Position numbers and translations under genes: made by a program. DNA of 64,000 bases from the NCBI RefSeq assembly GCF_900142435.1, contig NZ_LT670846.1, positions 1,020,750 through 1,084,749 on the forward strand. The letters are read 5' to 3'. The DNA comes from Thermocrinis minervae. GTDB lineage: Bacteria > Aquificota > Aquificia > Aquificales > Aquificaceae. The notes beneath the pieces were generated by a model. The model had not been told where the DNA came from, did not search any database, and saw only the letters and a list, made by a program, of their open reading frames with translations. Shown here one piece after another: positions 9,232-17,586 of the stretch; position 1 is the stretch's first letter; each line of letters begins with the position of its first letter.

Positions 9232-9789
9232 ATGGAAGATCTCAACCTTGTGAAGGCTCCTCTTTACAGGGAAACCAAGAAGGGTATAGTTAGAAAGCAT
9301 TTAATAAGCCTTACAGTAAGGAACGAGCTTGGAGTATTAGCTAGGATAGCTACCCTGATAGCAGGTAAGGGATACAACATAGAAAGCCTGTCCGTTGGAG
9401 AGACACACGAAAAGGGTATATCCCGGATGACTCTAGAAGTAATAGGTGATGATGTAGTCATAGATCAGGTGGTAAAGCAGCTTCGGAAGCTCATAGACAC
9501 GCTTAAGGTAAAGGATCTTACAGACATTCCTCATGTGGAAAGGGAGCTCATGCTTGTAAAGGTACATACAGCTACACCAAGGGCTAGAGATGAAGTTCTG
9601 AGGTTGGTAGAGATCTTTAGGGGTAAGGTGGTAGATGTTTCTCCAGAGACGTACACAGTTGAAATAACAGGCTCTGAAGACAAGCTAAACGCCTTCCTAG
9701 AGCTTATTAAACCCTTTGGCATAAAAGAAATGGCAAGGACTGGTAAGATAGCTCTTAAAAGAGAGTTAAACGCGCAGGAGGAGGAGTGA
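9232..9789 (+). CDS. ilvN: Acetolactate synthase, small (regulatory) subunit
   Basis: A 185-residue regulatory subunit with an N-terminal ACT domain (LTVRNELGVLARI, residues about 27-39) that binds valine for feedback inhibition, and a C-terminal ALS_ss domain (LMLVKV onward). It starts 3 bp after ilvB, as is normal for this pair. Its end overlaps pepA by 4 bp. The length is slightly longer than E. coli IlvH and typical for thermophiles. Confidence 0.96.
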   Translation: MEDLNLVKAPLYRETKKGIVRKHLISLTVRNELGVLARIATLIAGKGYNIESLSVGETHEKGISRMTLEVIGDDVVIDQVVKQLRKLIDTLKVKDLTDIPHVERELMLVKVHTATPRARDEVLRLVEIFRGKVVDVSPETYTVEITGSEDKLNAFLELIKPFGIKEMARTGKIALKRELNAQEEE

Positions 9790-11231
9790 TGGTAAAGTCT
9801 GGAAGCTTTACCCTAGACGGTCCGGTGGCCATCTTCTTGTTTGAAGATGACTTTTCTAACTTGGATGTTCTGGGAGAAAAGAGAAAGGTAGCCGAGGAGC
9901 TCCTTGGACTTGAGAACTTCAAGGGTAAAGAGGAAAGTTTGGTAAAGGTACATCTTCCTGTTGATGGAAAGGGTTTTATCCCCTTATACGCCGTAGGTCT
10001 CGGTAAAAAAGATAAAACTTCTTTGGATTCTTACAGAGTAGCAGGTGCCCTTCTAGTGAAAAGGCTCAAAAGGGACAAGGTGAGCTCTGTCTGCGTGTAC
10101 GTAGGGGAAAGCCTTGACTACAAGCTCTCCAAGGCAATAACGGAGGGTGTGCTTCTGGGAAGTTACTCCTTTGACAAGTACAAAACCAAGAAGGAAGAAG
10201 AAGGTGTCAAAGTTGAAAAGGTTACACTCCATGGTGCGGACGAAGAAGGTATAAGGGTTGGAAGTATATTTGCAGAAGCCCAGAACTTTGCAAGGGACCT
10301 TGTAAACGAACCTGGGAACGTAATCAATCCCATAACCTTGGCAGAGATAGCTCAAAAGCTCGCCCAAGAGTATGGCCTGGAGTGCACCATATACGACGAG
10401 AAGCAAATACAGGAAATGGGTATGAATGCCTTGTGGAGCGTAGGAAAGGGTTCGGCTACACCACCAAGGTTTATACATCTGGTTTACAGGCCTCAGGGAG
10501 AACCTAAGGAGAAGATCGCGCTAGTGGGTAAGGGCCTTACCTTTGACTCTGGTGGTCTGAACATAAAGACAGGAGACTACATGAGGACCATGAAGATGGA
10601 CAAATCGGGGGCCTGTGCCGTACTCGGTATAATGAAAGCCCTAGCCGAGCTAAAGCCACAGGTGGAAGTCCATGGCCTTATAGGTGCCGCTGAAAACATG
10701 CCAAGTGGTACTGCCTACAGACCCGATGATATAATCGTGGCTTTGAACGGTAAGACCATAGAGATAGACAACACAGACGCAGAGGGTAGAGTCACACTAG
10801 CAGATGTTCTTTCTTATGCCTCGAGACTAAAGCCTTCTAAGATAGTAGATATGGCTACGCTCACCGGTGCATGTATAGTAGCTTTAGGAGAGTACACGGC
10901 AGGGTTGTTTACCAACGACGATGAGTTTGGAGATGAAATCCTAAGACTCTCAAAAGAAACGGGAGAACGTATGTGGAAGCTACCCATGGACGACAAGAGG
11001 CTCAGAAAGAAGATAAAGAAAGGGGAGGCTGATGTCCTGAACTCAGGAGGAAGGTACGGTGGTGCTATTACTGCTGCCATGTTTCTGGAAGAGTTCGTGG
11101 ATGAGGGTATAAAGTGGGTCCACTTAGATATAGCAGGGCCGGCCTATACCAAAGAAGAGTATGGTTACTACTCTAAAGGTGCCACTGGTTTTGGAGTTAG
11201 GACTCTGCTGGAGTATATACTTAGCCTTTAA
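9786..11231 (+). CDS. pepA: Leucyl aminopeptidase (M17)
   Basis: A 481-residue cytosolic M17 aminopeptidase that removes N-terminal residues using two metal ions. The signature N329TDAEGR335 is intact, the metal-binding GLTFDSGGLNIK stretch lies around residue 250, and MKMDKSGA follows it. The ATG overlaps the ilvN stop (ATGGTAAAG reading from the last bases of ilvN). It closes the plus-strand operon and faces purH with a 4-bp gap and no visible terminator. Confidence 0.95.
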   Translation: MMVKSGSFTLDGPVAIFLFEDDFSNLDVLGEKRKVAEELLGLENFKGKEESLVKVHLPVDGKGFIPLYAVGLGKKDKTSLDSYRVAGALLVKRLKRDKVSSVCVYVGESLDYKLSKAITEGVLLGSYSFDKYKTKKEEEGVKVEKVTLHGADEEGIRVGSIFAEAQNFARDLVNEPGNVINPITLAEIAQKLAQEYGLECTIYDEKQIQEMGMNALWSVGKGSATPPRFIHLVYRPQGEPKEKIALVGKGLTFDSGGLNIKTGDYMRTMKMDKSGACAVLGIMKALAELKPQVEVHGLIGAAENMPSGTAYRPDDIIVALNGKTIEIDNTDAEGRVTLADVLSYASRLKPSKIVDMATLTGACIVALGEYTAGLFTNDDEFGDEILRLSKETGERMWKLPMDDKRLRKKIKKGEADVLNSGGRYGGAITAAMFLEEFVDEGIKWVHLDIAGPAYTKEEYGYYSKGATGFGVRTLLEYILSL

Positions 11232-11235
11232 TTAA

Positions 11236-12747
11236 TCAGTGCTTGAAGTGTCTAGTACCCGTGAAAATCATAGCTATGTGGTGCTCGTCCGCTGCCTCTA
11301 TTACCTCTTTGTCTCTTATAGAACCTCCCGGCTGTATTATGGCCCTTATACCCACACTTGCAGCTATGTCCACACTATCCCTGAAGGGGAAAAAGGCTTC
11401 GGAGGCTAAGACGGCACCTTCCAGGTTAAAACCATACCTGTGAGCCCTGCTTATCGCACACCTAAGGCTATCCACCCTTGAAGTGTTGCCAGAACCTATG
11501 GCCAGTGTTCTTTCTCCTTTTGCTATTACTACAGCGTTAGACTTTACATGCTTACACACTTTGTAAGCAAATATAAGATCCTTAAGCTCCTCCTCCGTGG
11601 GTTCTCTTTTAGTAACTACCTTAAGTTCTCGGTAAAGCTCTGTGTCTTCTTCCTGCATAAGGTAACCGCCGGAAACCTTCTTTATGTCGTACCAGATGCT
11701 GTGGCCAAAGTACTGTATAACCCTTAGGTTTTTCTTCCTGCTTAGAATTTCCAGGGCCTGAGGTTCATACTCTGGAGCTATTACAACCTCCAGAAACATC
11801 TCCGTAAGCTCTTGGGCAAGTCTAGCATCGACGATGTCGTTAAAGGCTACTATACCACCAAAGGCAGACTCTGGATCAGTCTCCTTTGCCTTTAGAAAGG
11901 CATCCAGAAGGTCAGAACCTACAGCAGCACCGCATGGGTTGTTATGCTTGACTATGACGCATGCAGGACCTTGTAACTCGGAAACAGATCTAACAGCAGC
12001 ATCTGCGTCCAGGTAGTTATTGAAAGACATTTCCTTTCCTTGGAGGATCTTTGCCTTGACTATACCCAAGCTCTCAAGGGGGTTCTCTAGCAAGAATCCT
12101 TTTTGGTGTGGATTCTCTCCGTACCTTAGGCTTCTAAGGTTCTTAAAGGGTAGCGAAAAGAAATTGGGAAAACCTTCTTCCTTCCAGAGATAGTTCCACA
12201 CGAGAGCATCGTAGTAAGAGGTATAGGCGAAGGCTTTGGCGGCGAGTCTCCTTCTCTCCTCAAGGGTAAGCCCTCCTTCTCTTATCTTCTGGGACACCCA
12301 TCCGTAGTCTTGTGGATCTACCACCACTACTACCCTGTAGAAGTTCTTAGCGGATGCCCTTAAGAGTGTCGGACCACCTATATCTATAAACTCTAACAGT
12401 TCTCTTTCTTCAAGGCCTTCTTTCAACTTCTCCTCAAAGGGATAGAGGTTTACCACTACCACGTCTATGGGAACTATGCCCAATTCTTTGGACTGCTTTA
12501 GGTCTTCCTCCACCCATTCCCTTAAAAGTATCCCCCCGTGGATGAGAGGATGGAGTGTCTTTACACGACCACCTAGGATCTCAGGAAAGCCAGTTATGTC
12601 CTCTATTTTCTTTACACTTATACCAAGCTCTTGCAGGTAAGTGGCCGTCTTTCCAGTAGAAACTATCTCATAACCTGCAGATTCAAGGGCCTTGGCTATC
12701 TCCTCTACACCTTCCTTGTAGTAGACAGAGATTAAAGCTCTTCTCAC
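11236..12747 (-). CDS. purH: Bifunctional AICAR formyltransferase / IMP cyclohydrolase
   Basis: A 503-residue enzyme of the last two steps of IMP synthesis. The N-terminal MGS-like IMP cyclohydrolase domain contains STGKTA and GRVKTLHP. The C-terminal AICAR transformylase domain contains the catalytic KHNNPCG motif. It is close to the family length of about 520. The start is GTG at 12747; a TATAAT lies 8 nt upstream, so the mRNA may be leaderless. The next upstream minus-strand gene ends 16 bp away. Confidence 0.96.
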   Translation of the reverse strand: MRRALISVYYKEGVEEIAKALESAGYEIVSTGKTATYLQELGISVKKIEDITGFPEILGGRVKTLHPLIHGGILLREWVEEDLKQSKELGIVPIDVVVVNLYPFEEKLKEGLEERELLEFIDIGGPTLLRASAKNFYRVVVVVDPQDYGWVSQKIREGGLTLEERRRLAAKAFAYTSYYDALVWNYLWKEEGFPNFFSLPFKNLRSLRYGENPHQKGFLLENPLESLGIVKAKILQGKEMSFNNYLDADAAVRSVSELQGPACVIVKHNNPCGAAVGSDLLDAFLKAKETDPESAFGGIVAFNDIVDARLAQELTEMFLEVVIAPEYEPQALEILSRKKNLRVIQYFGHSIWYDIKKVSGGYLMQEEDTELYRELKVVTKREPTEEELKDLIFAYKVCKHVKSNAVVIAKGERTLAIGSGNTSRVDSLRCAISRAHRYGFNLEGAVLASEAFFPFRDSVDIAASVGIRAIIQPGGSIRDKEVIEAADEHHIAMIFTGTRHFKH

Positions 12748-12755
12748 CTAAATCT

Positions 12756-12761
12756 ATTATA
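12756..12761 (-). promoter_or_regulatory. -10 element of purH, 8 nt before GTG start
   Basis: A perfect TATAAT on the minus strand. The usual 6-8 nt from -10 to transcription start would place the start at or next to the GTG codon. A TTAAAC at 17-bp spacing is the only -35 candidate and is weak. Confidence 0.5.
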
Positions 12762-12763
12762 CA

Positions 12764-14023
12764 TCACAGAAGCCTTATGTTTAAGATTTCTACGAGGGTA
12801 GGATGTGGTAAGGGTATCCTCTTGAGGAGGTTTATGTCAAACTCTCCAAAGAGGGATGAGGTCAGAAAGCCTATCACCTCCCAAGCAAAAGGAAAGAGAA
12901 CCTCACCGCCAAGGAAAAAGCCCTTCTTATCAAAGTACAGGTAAGCGCTTGCCTCCTGAGCTGAATACATGCTTCCTACCGCGAAGGGTCTTAGGGTTAT
13001 ACCTTTCTCTGTGTACTCTACGCCAGTCTCCTGGAGGTCCTTCTTTGTGAAGCCTACCTTTGCGTAGGCCATGGGTATGGTGTAAAGCACATAAGGGATC
13101 TTGTGTGGTGGTATATAAAAACCTCTACCTTCCGACAGTCTTTTAGCCACACTTATGGCCTGAAGCCTACTAGCATGAGCGAGCTCACAAAGGCCGTTCA
13201 CATCACCTATAGCAAAGTGGTCTTTGAGGGATGTCTCATAGCCCTTGTCTACCAGTACATGACCATACTTGTCCTTTGAAATATCCACTTTTAAGCAATC
13301 AGAGTTGGGTATCCTTCTTTTAGCGTAGATCTTTAGACTTGCATCATCCTTCTTCTCCTTTATCTTTATGCCAGACTCCTTAAGCATCTTCTCAAACCTG
13401 ATCTTTAGACTAGGATGCATAAAGGAGAGATCTGCATCTAGGTTTAGAAAAACTTGACTGCCCAAAGCGTTGAAAAAGCAAGCAAACTCATAACCTATAG
13501 GATCATCACCCTCTATCAGGACAGAGTCGGGAACATCTTCCAGTTCAAAAACCTGGTCCGTAGTTATGTAACCTTCTGGGGGCCTTTCTTGCCTCTTTCC
13601 CGTGTTTATCCACACGTACCTACCCGAGATCTTTTTGCCTTCTACATCTACCAAGTTTGGCTCTACAAGCTCCCCATACCCGTAGAGTATGTCAGCACCC
13701 TTAAGAAGACTCAGTATACCTTTTCTCAACTCTTCGGAAAGTTCTTCCTTGTAGGCCTTGAGCCTTTTAAGGTCAATATGTTTCACCTCTCCCTCAAAGA
13801 GTCTTGAAGTTTTGAAATAAAGGAGCTTTTGGGCTTCTGCAAGGTACAGCTTTGTAGGCACACAACCTTCATGAAGGCAAACACCACCCAGATGATCAGG
13901 ATCCTTTTCCACGAGAGCCAACTTCAAACCCTTGTTTTTTAAAATCTCTAGGCCTGTGTAGGAAAGCCCCCCACCCAACACCACAAGGTCGTAGTCCATA
14001 GGATGGATTATAAGGGCATTCAC
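12764..14023 (-). CDS. Pyridine nucleotide-disulfide oxidoreductase, dihydrolipoamide-dehydrogenase-like
   Basis: A 419-residue flavoprotein. The FAD Rossmann motif is near residue 16 (VVLGGGLSYTG) and the redox-active disulfide C49-x4-C54 is in GGVCLHEGCVPTK. The second FAD motif is FAIGDVNG, and the C-terminal HPTLVE motif supplies the active-site histidine of dihydrolipoamide dehydrogenases. It is shorter than typical Lpd (about 460) and the NAD-domain glycine motif is weak (LIEGDDPIGYEFA). No 2-oxoacid dehydrogenase genes are nearby; it follows lolC with a 4-bp overlap. It could reoxidize dihydrolipoyl groups, including those of the LbpA proteins, but that is inference. GTG (14023) was taken as the start; an ATG at 13999 is the alternative. 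Confidence 0.8.
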   Translation of the reverse strand: MNALIIHPMDYDLVVLGGGLSYTGLEILKNKGLKLALVEKDPDHLGGVCLHEGCVPTKLYLAEAQKLLYFKTSRLFEGEVKHIDLKRLKAYKEELSEELRKGILSLLKGADILYGYGELVEPNLVDVEGKKISGRYVWINTGKRQERPPEGYITTDQVFELEDVPDSVLIEGDDPIGYEFACFFNALGSQVFLNLDADLSFMHPSLKIRFEKMLKESGIKIKEKKDDASLKIYAKRRIPNSDCLKVDISKDKYGHVLVDKGYETSLKDHFAIGDVNGLCELAHASRLQAISVAKRLSEGRGFYIPPHKIPYVLYTIPMAYAKVGFTKKDLQETGVEYTEKGITLRPFAVGSMYSAQEASAYLYFDKKGFFLGGEVLFPFAWEVIGFLTSSLFGEFDINLLKRIPLPHPTLVEILNIRLL

Positions 14024-15195
14024 TCACCTCTTAACACCTGCACCACTTTTTCCTTACTGACCTTATAGGCAGGTAGGAGGCTTGACATACAAGAAAGGAG
14101 AAGAGCCCCTAAGAAGGTGAGCACCAGGTCCTGCGTCTGTATATAGCAGGGTACATGGTCCATGAGGTAAACGTCCGCCGGAACCCTTATAAGATCGTAG
14201 CGGTTTATGAGCCACTCACCCAAAAAGGCCAAGCTTACACCTAAGGACGCTCCCAAGAAGCCTAGGATGAAGCCTTGTAAGACGAAGAGAAGGAAAACTT
14301 GCCCGCTCTTCATCCCATAGGTCTTGAGGATAGCCACATCCTTTACCTTCTCCCTTGCTTTCATAAAAAGAAGGCTAGTGATGTTAAAGGAGGCTATGAG
14401 AATCATGAGAAGTAGGACGAAGAAGATTCCCCTCTTTTCCAGTTCGAGGGCGTTAAAAAGAGGCTGGTTGAAATCTACCCAAGAACGGACAAAGACAGAG
14501 CTTCCCAAAGATTTCTCTAGCTCTTTTTTTACATCCTGGGCCATGTAAGGATCTTTTAGGTACACTTCATAACCTGAAAGCTGCCAACTATCACCAAAAA
14601 TAGAAATAGCTTGTTCCATGGGCATTACCACCGTAAGGTAGTCCTGGTCAAAGGTCCCCCTCCTGTAAATACCTCCCACCCTAACCCTCTCTATCTTAGG
14701 TAAGAAGCCCAAGGGAGTCCTTATACCCATGGGTGAGATAAGAGTTATCTGATCCCCCACCTTCACACCCAGTATGTCGGCCAAACCACTCCCTATCATG
14801 ACACCACCTGGCTTTCCTTCAAGGATGGCACCCGCGTAAACTCCCATATCCTCAGGTCTTATAGCCTTTACGCTCACGCTCTGGAAAGTTCTGTCCTTTC
14901 CAATCACTGCCTGGAATACCATTATGGGAAAAGCCCTCTCTACCCATGGATTTTTCCGTATTATCGTCAGATGATGGTCATCTGGCTTTCCCTCTATAAG
15001 GCTCACTATCACGTGAGGCATGCTAGAGAGAATCTTTTCCTTTAGAGCCTTTTGAAAGCCTGAGAAAACACCCATGGTAAGAAGTAGTGCAACTACACCT
15101 ATCATCACACCAAGGAATGCTACCGCTGTAACCAGATGTGTATAGCTCTTTCCCCCAAAGAGAAACCTAACGGCAAGCCTAAGCAGTAGTTTCAT
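14020..15195 (-). CDS. Lipoprotein-releasing ABC transporter permease (LolC/LolE family)
   Basis: A 391-residue inner-membrane permease. One transmembrane helix lies near residues 20-45, followed by a large periplasmic MacB-like domain and three C-terminal transmembrane helices (about 255-375). The motif MLMILIASFNI and the C-terminal PAYKVSKEKVVQVLRGE are typical of LolC/E. The family extracts lipoproteins for transfer to LolA in Gram-negative cells. The cognate LolD ATPase is not adjacent. It overlaps the PilZ gene by 4 bp. Confidence 0.88.
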   Translation of the reverse strand: MKLLLRLAVRFLFGGKSYTHLVTAVAFLGVMIGVVALLLTMGVFSGFQKALKEKILSSMPHVIVSLIEGKPDDHHLTIIRKNPWVERAFPIMVFQAVIGKDRTFQSVSVKAIRPEDMGVYAGAILEGKPGGVMIGSGLADILGVKVGDQITLISPMGIRTPLGFLPKIERVRVGGIYRRGTFDQDYLTVVMPMEQAISIFGDSWQLSGYEVYLKDPYMAQDVKKELEKSLGSSVFVRSWVDFNQPLFNALELEKRGIFFVLLLMILIASFNITSLLFMKAREKVKDVAILKTYGMKSGQVFLLFVLQGFILGFLGASLGVSLAFLGEWLINRYDLIRVPADVYLMDHVPCYIQTQDLVLTFLGALLLSCMSSLLPAYKVSKEKVVQVLRGE

Positions 15196-15875
15196 AAAGA
15201 CTTAAGTTTATCTATTATTTCCTTCTGCCTTTTTAGTATGTAAGACCTGAGTAGCTTTTCATCTTTCGGTGAAAGCTTGATCAGAAAGCCTAGGCGTATG
15301 TAAGCACCTTCAACATCTTTTATTATGTTCCTTAGCTCACCCTTGGCCTCGAGCACATGCCCAGACGGAAGCTTTATATGTACATCAAAAGCCTTGTGGA
15401 GTAGATCCTCTGTTGGAAAGTTGAGCATCTTCATAAGCTCTTCAGAATAATCCGGTGATACGTGAATTCCAACACCAGATTCGCTTATGTCTACAGCTTT
15501 AGTGTTTACTATACACCTATCTTCCAAGCACAAGTCTACGTAAACAGGTTCTTCTTCCGAAGGCTCTACCCTTACGAACTCCCTCATAACCACTGGAGGA
15601 GGCGAGGTTAAGTTCAAAACCTCCAGCACAAGCTCATCCCGTATGTTGCTAAATATAACAGTCTCCAAGTACATATCCCCCACCTTCAAATATACATGGC
15701 CTTTCTGTATCACGTTCTTAAAAACGCACTCTCTATAATCAAAGCCTACAAGCATGTCGTTAGGAGATACCCACTTTAGCAGTAGTTTAGTCCTTATGGG
15801 TATCTCTTTCCACACAGTCAGCAACTCATACCTTTGACCTGGTTGCAACGTTCTCAGGACTTCTTTAACGTCCAC
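15192..15875 (-). CDS. PilZ-domain protein (YcgR-like, predicted c-di-GMP receptor)
   Basis: A 227-residue protein with an N-terminal YcgR-like flagellar-brake-type beta domain and a PilZ domain from about residue 97. The c-di-GMP-binding signature is present: R98-x3-R102 and D129-x-S131-x2-G134. YcgR-type proteins modulate motility or secretion in response to c-di-GMP. No flagellar genes are adjacent. The start is GTG at 15875, with a TAAACT hexamer 7 nt upstream, so it may be leaderless. Confidence 0.82.
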   Translation of the reverse strand: MDVKEVLRTLQPGQRYELLTVWKEIPIRTKLLLKWVSPNDMLVGFDYRECVFKNVIQKGHVYLKVGDMYLETVIFSNIRDELVLEVLNLTSPPPVVMREFVRVEPSEEEPVYVDLCLEDRCIVNTKAVDISESGVGIHVSPDYSEELMKMLNFPTEDLLHKAFDVHIKLPSGHVLEAKGELRNIIKDVEGAYIRLGFLIKLSPKDEKLLRSYILKRQKEIIDKLKSL

Positions 15876-15924
15876 GTTCTAAAGTTTAACACACCTGAAG
15901 GTTGTTTATGGCCTTTCAAAGTGC

Positions 15925-15954
15925 TTGACAAAATAGTAAAATTGTGTCTATGAT
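15925..15954 (+). promoter_or_regulatory. Sigma70-type promoter of the hsd operon
   Basis: TTGACA (15925-15930), 18-bp spacer, TATGAT (15949-15954). It is one of the closest matches to consensus in the window and sits 53 bp before the hsdM ATG. The ribosome-binding site is AGGGGGAAAG. This differs from the short or leaderless arrangement of many native genes. Confidence 0.7.
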
Positions 15955-16007
15955 ATACATGCAGTCCTTAGGCATGGTCGCCGCAAATCAAAAAGGGGGA
16001 AAGTTCT

Positions 16008-17561
16008 ATGCATACCAACAACCATAAAGGCAAGCTTGATATTAAAACTCTTGAAAACTGGCTGTGGGAAGCTGCTTGTAAGATCAGGGGTGAGATAGAC
16101 GCACCTAAATACAAAGATTATATTTTGCCCTTGATTTTCATAAAAAGACTTTCCGATGTATTTGAAGATGAAGTTAAGCTGCTTTCGGAAAAGTATGGAA
16201 ATATGGATCCTGAGTCTATCGAGGAACTTATTTCGGACGATCGCAAGCTTGTTCGTTTCTATTTGCCTAAAGAAGCCAGGTGGGAAGAAATACGCAAACA
16301 TACAGAAAACATCGGTGAATATCTGACGGATGTAGTCAGGAAAATTGCAAAGGAAAACCCTGAACTACATGGTGTTGTTGATATGGTAGATTTTAATGCA
16401 ACGGTTGCGGGACAAAGAATTATAAGCGACGAGAGTCTAAAAGCACTGATAGAAGTTCTAAGCAGGCATCGCCTTGGAATTGAGGATGTAGACCCGGACA
16501 TTTTAGGTAGAGCTTACGAATACCTTATTAAGAAATTCGCCGAGGGTTCAGGCCAATCCGCCGGAGAGTTTTACACACCTGGAGAGGTGGCCACTCTGAT
16601 GGCACTTATCTTAGACCCACAACCTGGTAACGAAATCTATGACCCGTGTTGTGGTTCTGGTGGATTGTTGATTAAATGCCACTTAAGATTCAAGGAAAAG
16701 TATGGTAATGACACTTCCATAGAACCTGTGAAATTCTACGGACAAGAAATTAACCCTACAACTTACGCCATGGCAAAGATGAACGTCTTCATTCACGATA
16801 TGGAGGCGGAAATTGCCCTCGGTGATACGATGAAAAAGCCTGCTTTCCTCAATCCAGATGGTTCTCTAAAAAAGTTTGATCTCGTTGTTGCCAATCCCAT
16901 GTGGAATCAGAATTTTGAGCAATCAGTTTACGAAAATGATCCATACGACAGGTTTACCTTTGGATATCCACCCTCCAATACAGCTGACTGGGGATGGATA
17001 CAGCATATGTTTGCATCTTTGAAGGATAAGGGAAAAATGGCCGTTGTGTTGGATACCGGTGCCGTCTCCCGTGGTAGTGGAACAAGCGGCAAGAACAGAG
17101 AAAGGGATATTAGAAAGGCATTTGTCGATAACGACTATATCGAAGCAGTTATACTGCTTCCAGAAAACCTATTCTATAACACCACTGCACCGGGTATTAT
17201 CATTGTTATCAACAAAGCAAAACCCGAGGAAAGGAAAAACCAAATACTGCTTATCAACGCATCCAAGTTGTTTGAAAAAGGAAGGCCAAAGAACTACCTA
17301 CCAGAGGATAAAGTAAAACTAATTGCAGATTTATATTCAAACTGGAAAGAAGAAAACGGCATAAGCAAGATTATCTCAAAAGAAGAAGCCATAAGAAATG
17401 ATTATAACCTTAGCCCTTCTCGTTACGTGGGGCACACCGAAGAAGACGATATATTACCATTGGAAGATGCCATAGTTCAGCTACGAGAATTAGAAGAAGA
17501 GAGGAAAGAAGTGGAAGAAAAGCTGGAAAAAATATTGAAGGAACTGGGACTAATTCATTAA
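16008..17561 (+). CDS. hsdM: Type I restriction-modification system, DNA methyltransferase subunit
   Basis: A 517-residue N6-adenine methyltransferase of a type I system, which forms the M2S methylase and the R2M2S nuclease. The N-terminal HsdM domain begins LENWLWEAACKIRG. The SAM motif I is D212PCCGSGG219. Motif IV reads N296PMW299 rather than the textbook NPPY/F. The motif YPPSNTADWGWIQH lies downstream. The ribosome-binding site AGGGGGAAAG precedes the ATG. Base use (ATT for Ile, CGC for Arg) differs from flanking genes, suggesting transfer. Confidence 0.95.
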   Translation: MHTNNHKGKLDIKTLENWLWEAACKIRGEIDAPKYKDYILPLIFIKRLSDVFEDEVKLLSEKYGNMDPESIEELISDDRKLVRFYLPKEARWEEIRKHTENIGEYLTDVVRKIAKENPELHGVVDMVDFNATVAGQRIISDESLKALIEVLSRHRLGIEDVDPDILGRAYEYLIKKFAEGSGQSAGEFYTPGEVATLMALILDPQPGNEIYDPCCGSGGLLIKCHLRFKEKYGNDTSIEPVKFYGQEINPTTYAMAKMNVFIHDMEAEIALGDTMKKPAFLNPDGSLKKFDLVVANPMWNQNFEQSVYENDPYDRFTFGYPPSNTADWGWIQHMFASLKDKGKMAVVLDTGAVSRGSGTSGKNRERDIRKAFVDNDYIEAVILLPENLFYNTTAPGIIIVINKAKPEERKNQILLINASKLFEKGRPKNYLPEDKVKLIADLYSNWKEENGISKIISKEEAIRNDYNLSPSRYVGHTEEDDILPLEDAIVQLRELEEERKEVEEKLEKILKELGLIH

Positions 17562-17586
17562 ATTTTTAGGATATGAGGAGTGTAGA

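Noticed and set aside
15876-16007. Integration site or mobile element edge beside the hsd block
   Set aside because: I found no tRNA fragment, direct repeat pair or integrase/transposase gene at either edge.
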